Shown here in pieces: positions 63,101-64,000 of a stretch of 64,000 nt of DNA (within the stretch, counting starts at the first letter, position 1; every line of letters starts with the position of its first letter). This DNA comes from CAVTJX01 sp963735175. GTDB taxonomy: Bacteria > Electryoneota > RPQS01. The notes under the pieces are model-generated. The model saw only the letters and a list, made by a program, of their open reading frames with translations, did no database searches and was not told where the DNA came from. The translations under genes and the position numbers were made by a program. The stretch lies in contig CAVTJX010000016.1 of assembly GCA_963735175.1 (NCBI GenBank), forward strand, positions 682,001 through 746,000, read 5' to 3'.

Positions 63101-63454
63101 AACGGCTGGATTCTCGTCAGTGATGTCTCCAATCCATGAAATCAAGCTGTCCGCCACCTTGGCGATGTTGCTCTCCATCGACTTGGAAATATCGAGGGCG
63201 AACACCACGTCCACGCCCTGAATGTCGTTGCCACAGGTCGAATCAAGGACCATCGTCTGTCCGGCATCCGTTATCGTGAAGGCCGAATACGGAATCCCTG
63301 GTACGTCCACTTGAACTCTGACCGCAACCTGCATTGTGTCCGGCTGGTGGATTGTGATGTTGGTAATGTCAACATTCAACGCACTGGCCGGATTAATACA
63401 GATCGCCAGCAACAGGGCCAGAATGCCCAGCCGCAAAGCCATAGACTTTTTCAT
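57149..63454 (-). CDS. Giant secreted VWA protein with eleven Cys-rich Ig-like repeats and a C-terminal LamG-like domain
   Basis: 2,101 residues in one intact frame. ATG 63454 follows AGGAGG and begins MKKSMALRLGILALLLAICI, cleaved after NPASA; the longer frame to 63610 is not used. A VWA domain (~60-310) carries the MIDAS 'VFALDISKSMESN' and is interrupted by many Cys. Eleven ~85-95-residue repeats follow, consensus '(A/P)PV..C(W/Y).GNP.(T/S)Y.WGQ.L..C.TV.D...(L)ATVT......I.A....GRWC..IPA.CT..C....(V)...TDSCG..DRDTCR'. Four paired-looking Cys per repeat suggest disulfide-stabilised sandwiches. A GEVEDYYFK-like domain ('FNGEVEDYYFKCTPIPP') and a ~230-residue LamG/concanavalin-like domain end it. 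No YPNPFN domain is present. It may be a long, stiff surface fibre or adhesin. Confidence 0.85.
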   Translation of the reverse strand: MKKSMALRLGILALLLAICINPASALNVDITNITIHQPDTMQVAVRVQVDVPGIPYSAFTITDAGQTMVLDSTCGNDIQGVDVVFALDISKSMESNIAKVADSLISWIGDITDENPAVDFRFGVVLYGQIQWGTSCGVSPSYEGAPKNYTTPGLGGLWTDVHTQHFIDSLAYRSHNPDVLRDFVGGQEAGYDAIYCAINGSAWRLNSERYIVLVSDENRDTCRTGSHGLIPVRTQAELITQMQTSNTHFYAWAMDSVLCDCYDFCPPGPEPCNFFVYSGCTSGVADYGPIAAATGGGISLIYQPITSLLNIIGGRILLTRTICYTPACCYVGIPQDVEVCVTWGGPAVCDDTTYTRTACPTGTGGPVVDCWVGNPTNYVYGQNLTVCATVSAPSLPLTGVTAKYVAGVCQPDFQPVSLVDGRYCITIPGSCLTPCPPVQVIFRAGDECHESFDTCWVYPPNHAPTITAWTGNPTTYTWGSPFSICVNVTDADVNDLLTVTAVCTGCACDDPLVGTFNAATGRWCIPIPANCTYSCSNLSFLVTVRDCYGLTGTVTIPVTFVQRPPVITCWSGNPTTFTYGQPVTLCATITDPDGNLNGAQRSVNARYRFGTCDVVVAPVVDVPNNRYCVTVPASCTQYCGSGKVYFTAIDDCGGTTIDSCSVTNFGGPPVVTCYTSNPSTYCWGEALTMCAIVTDPCNSITSVTATITGTTCTMTNVPASLTAGRWCVAIPANCTRTCNPLSVTFTAISGSGQTGTSAACPLISRDGPPVQTPWASNPTSYLWGQPLSLCMTVADPCNNLATVTARVIGCGSDIPAVLGSGRWCATIPATCTRSCSVLDVVFTSLDSCGYMDRDTLHIPSGDLAPVQACYSGNPATFCWGQALNVDVTVTDANLATVTANVIGCGSAITVTPVGGGRYSAAIPAACTRLCAPQQLQVAFAATDSCGHVDRDTCRINNGDGPPVQACYTGNPTTFVWGQPLSMCVTVTDPCNNLATVTAQVIGCGTVIPATLGSGRWCATIPATCTRSCTQLAVVFTSTDSCGLLDRDTCRVNSDNVAPVQACYTGNPATYTWGQTDLSMCVTVTDVNLATVTGKVVGCGTDIPAVLSSGRWCFTVPASCTHSCAQLAIAFTATDSCGLIDRDTCRVNSANTAPVQACYSSNPATYTWGQSNLSMCVTVTDANLATVVGKVVGCGNDIPAVFASGRWCFTVPQNCTRACGPLAIAFTATDSCGLIDRDTCRVTIDNPVPVQSCWSGNPTTYNWGDAITMCATVTDANLATVTAKYIIGNCTVTVPAVFNTDRWCATIPPTCTSICTTATMIFTATDSCGLFDRDTCRIVRISRPPVISCFTGNPTSYLWNQPLTVCAVASDPDNDITSVTATYTVGAVCVNQPGTVSPVDGRYCMTIPASCMAQCDTARVTFTVTDGCQRTASTTCTINPPGRSAEIGCSIIEGVTYEADTASFNIFMFATPEDVKLCVELTSGNIADIDSVAAIYNLIGTVPCLNQRVTPVFDPGLSRWCVVIPPECAPMNFNAFPITFIAYTPCGNDTAVCWARILIPLNFVDLGDLPNPPYPTNSTIPIGLGGPSHVVGNAWLGTSVDFEPAPFQDGGELLGSEDNGFVKICEAQGDWSNCTQIEIPIIVHVEPGFTEPLYLSGWFDENNDGDFTDQFTCNGVTFYSEWFIPDVIVHNGVNNITVVVSHTSPDDTARIHLRLRLDNHPFGANGFEDIGDLPVAPYPNSWPRFNGEVEDYYFKCTPIPPCCQYCVMLPPVGLTGAAMEYDAPLNAVLQFKDNVLKLAWTAQPGIEYYNILRGDIGDPESMKIVGTALAGETMWRETTPLSALPDRAIYQVQPMHVVTDVSRALADKGQWEMNEGVGDYALDNSGNGMDAWRAQPCPPTWGTGAVDTCGHNIGYMHFEGFTGHPGCAEHLEVANDDQWYQDRFLLWTCLRIFEEPTVQTGAYYIISNNSFGTMHGGFALRIDPGWFTVNGVREYHNRLTALVWNEASQSWMTIQSPPPQPSNPGKYSVPLNEWVEIAWIINGANSMLLINRKVVAVGPQFFDSNNNGAPLIIGAGYRHNTYPIEYPFRGDIDCLRIVGDQN

Positions 63455-64000
63455 AACATCCTCCTCGAAAGGATAGGTAAAACACGAGAATACTCGTGAT
63501 ATGCATGTGCTCTGTTTTGACGGAAAGGGGCGCCGCGAGTGAAGAGCGGCGGAGGAAGTGGTTCCGGTGCAGGTCCGGCACGGCAAATTGAATAGCGGCG
63601 CGGACCGCACGGAAAAGGTAGGTGTTGGTCGACTGGAAACGCCTTCAGGAGGGTCCGTACGCCTAAATCCGGCGCACCGCGGTATCTTCTCTCAGAGGTC
63701 TATCCAGCAACCTGTCGTGGATGAAAAGGCATACGACTTTTCTGCAACCACGATGTGAGAGCAGTCGTCGTTAATATAGTGGAGTCTCCACCAAAAAACA
63801 ACATGCGCGGCACTCTGGCGTGAAAAAATACCGTAGTATTCTAACTTGATCAATTTGCCTGTAAATGCCCATAACATAGGCAATAAAGAACTTCTTTGCC
63901 ATATGGTACAGGAAACGGTAACGTGCAGAAGACTCTACCTCGACTTCAAGTATCGATGGAGGAGGAATACAAACCCGTACGCAGGGGGCGTTCTCGACCG
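63455..64000. other. Upstream region of the VWA gene to the window edge
   Basis: It contains the inverted repeat at 63483-63498 and otherwise no supported gene. A frame beginning ATG at 63956 (MEEEYKPVRRGRSRP) runs off the window end, but lacks a ribosome site and is too short to judge. Confidence 0.4.
63483..63498. promoter_or_regulatory. Perfect inverted repeat in the leader of the VWA gene
   Basis: CACGAG-AATA-CTCGTG lies 29 bases before the start codon and upstream of its AGGAGG. It could be an operator or a leader hairpin. The lack of a T run on the minus strand argues against a terminator. Confidence 0.5.

Noticed and set aside
57149..63454. Tandem repeats as a possible CRISPR array
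   Set aside because: The periodicity is ~270 bp, in frame and coding; there are no short identical repeats with unique spacers.
63956..64000. Start of a new gene (MEEEYKPVRRGRSRP) at the right edge
   Set aside because: No ribosome site precedes it, and 15 codons are too few to support a call.

Overview
The window is a GC-rich bacterial chromosome segment from what looks like an uncultured lineage near the Fibrobacteres-Chlorobi-Bacteroidetes (FCB) group. The evidence is a secretome of very large beta-rich proteins and at least four proteins ending in the 'YPNPFN...' sorting domain (type IX secretion / FlgD-like). Phylum placement is an inference; there is no rRNA or other strong marker here.

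Layout. 1-157: edge of an M32 carboxypeptidase (minus). 501-5549: a three-unit beta-helix secreted protein. 6.0-7.8 kb: a tandem universal stress protein and an Rrf2 regulator. 8.0-12.7 kb (minus): a Tat-signal aldo/keto reductase directly behind cobalamin-dependent methionine synthase. 12.9-16.5 kb (minus): a tight polysaccharide operon (AlgD-like sugar-nucleotide dehydrogenase and two GT4 glycosyltransferases). 16.9-18.4 kb (minus): an FG-GAP-like surface protein. 18.4-19.4 kb: a repeat-rich, G-tract-rich intergenic region. 19.4-21.0 kb (minus): a class V aminotransferase / cysteine desulfurase-like enzyme. 21.8-23.4 kb: a beta-helix protein with a sorting domain. 23.66 kb: tRNA-Glu(CTC) with promoter and terminator.

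24.3-32.9 kb holds an M6 metalloprotease with nine 'PNGGE.W' repeats, an SLC13 transporter, a secreted endonuclease/exonuclease-family protein with a sorting domain, and an IS3-type transposase remnant. This block is bracketed by a 17-bp repeat that starts inside the tRNA 3' end. 33.4-35.4 kb: P-domain protein with a sorting domain. 35.6-41.4 kb (minus): complete RND efflux operon (OMF, adaptor, pump). 41.9-43.4 kb: catalase. 44.2-51.5 kb: a ~2,400-residue multi-module adhesin-like protein. 51.9-53.1 kb: a small secreted protein and a decayed P-domain/sorting-domain gene. 53.2-63.5 kb (minus): a fungalysin-like metalloprotease with PPC-like repeats, then a 2,101-residue VWA protein with eleven Cys-rich repeats.

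Function. The gene set combines export to the outer surface (proteases, nuclease, adhesin-like and beta-helix proteins, polysaccharide) with stress and toxicity handling (Usp, catalase, RND pump) and core metabolism (MetH, tRNA). The secretion machinery itself is not in the window.

Quality. About a dozen genes are broken by single- or two-base indels that a one-base repair would heal, while other long genes (501-5549, 57149-63454) are intact. I treat most of these as probable residual sequencing error, give gene coordinates spanning the repaired reading, and list the approximate frameshift sites.
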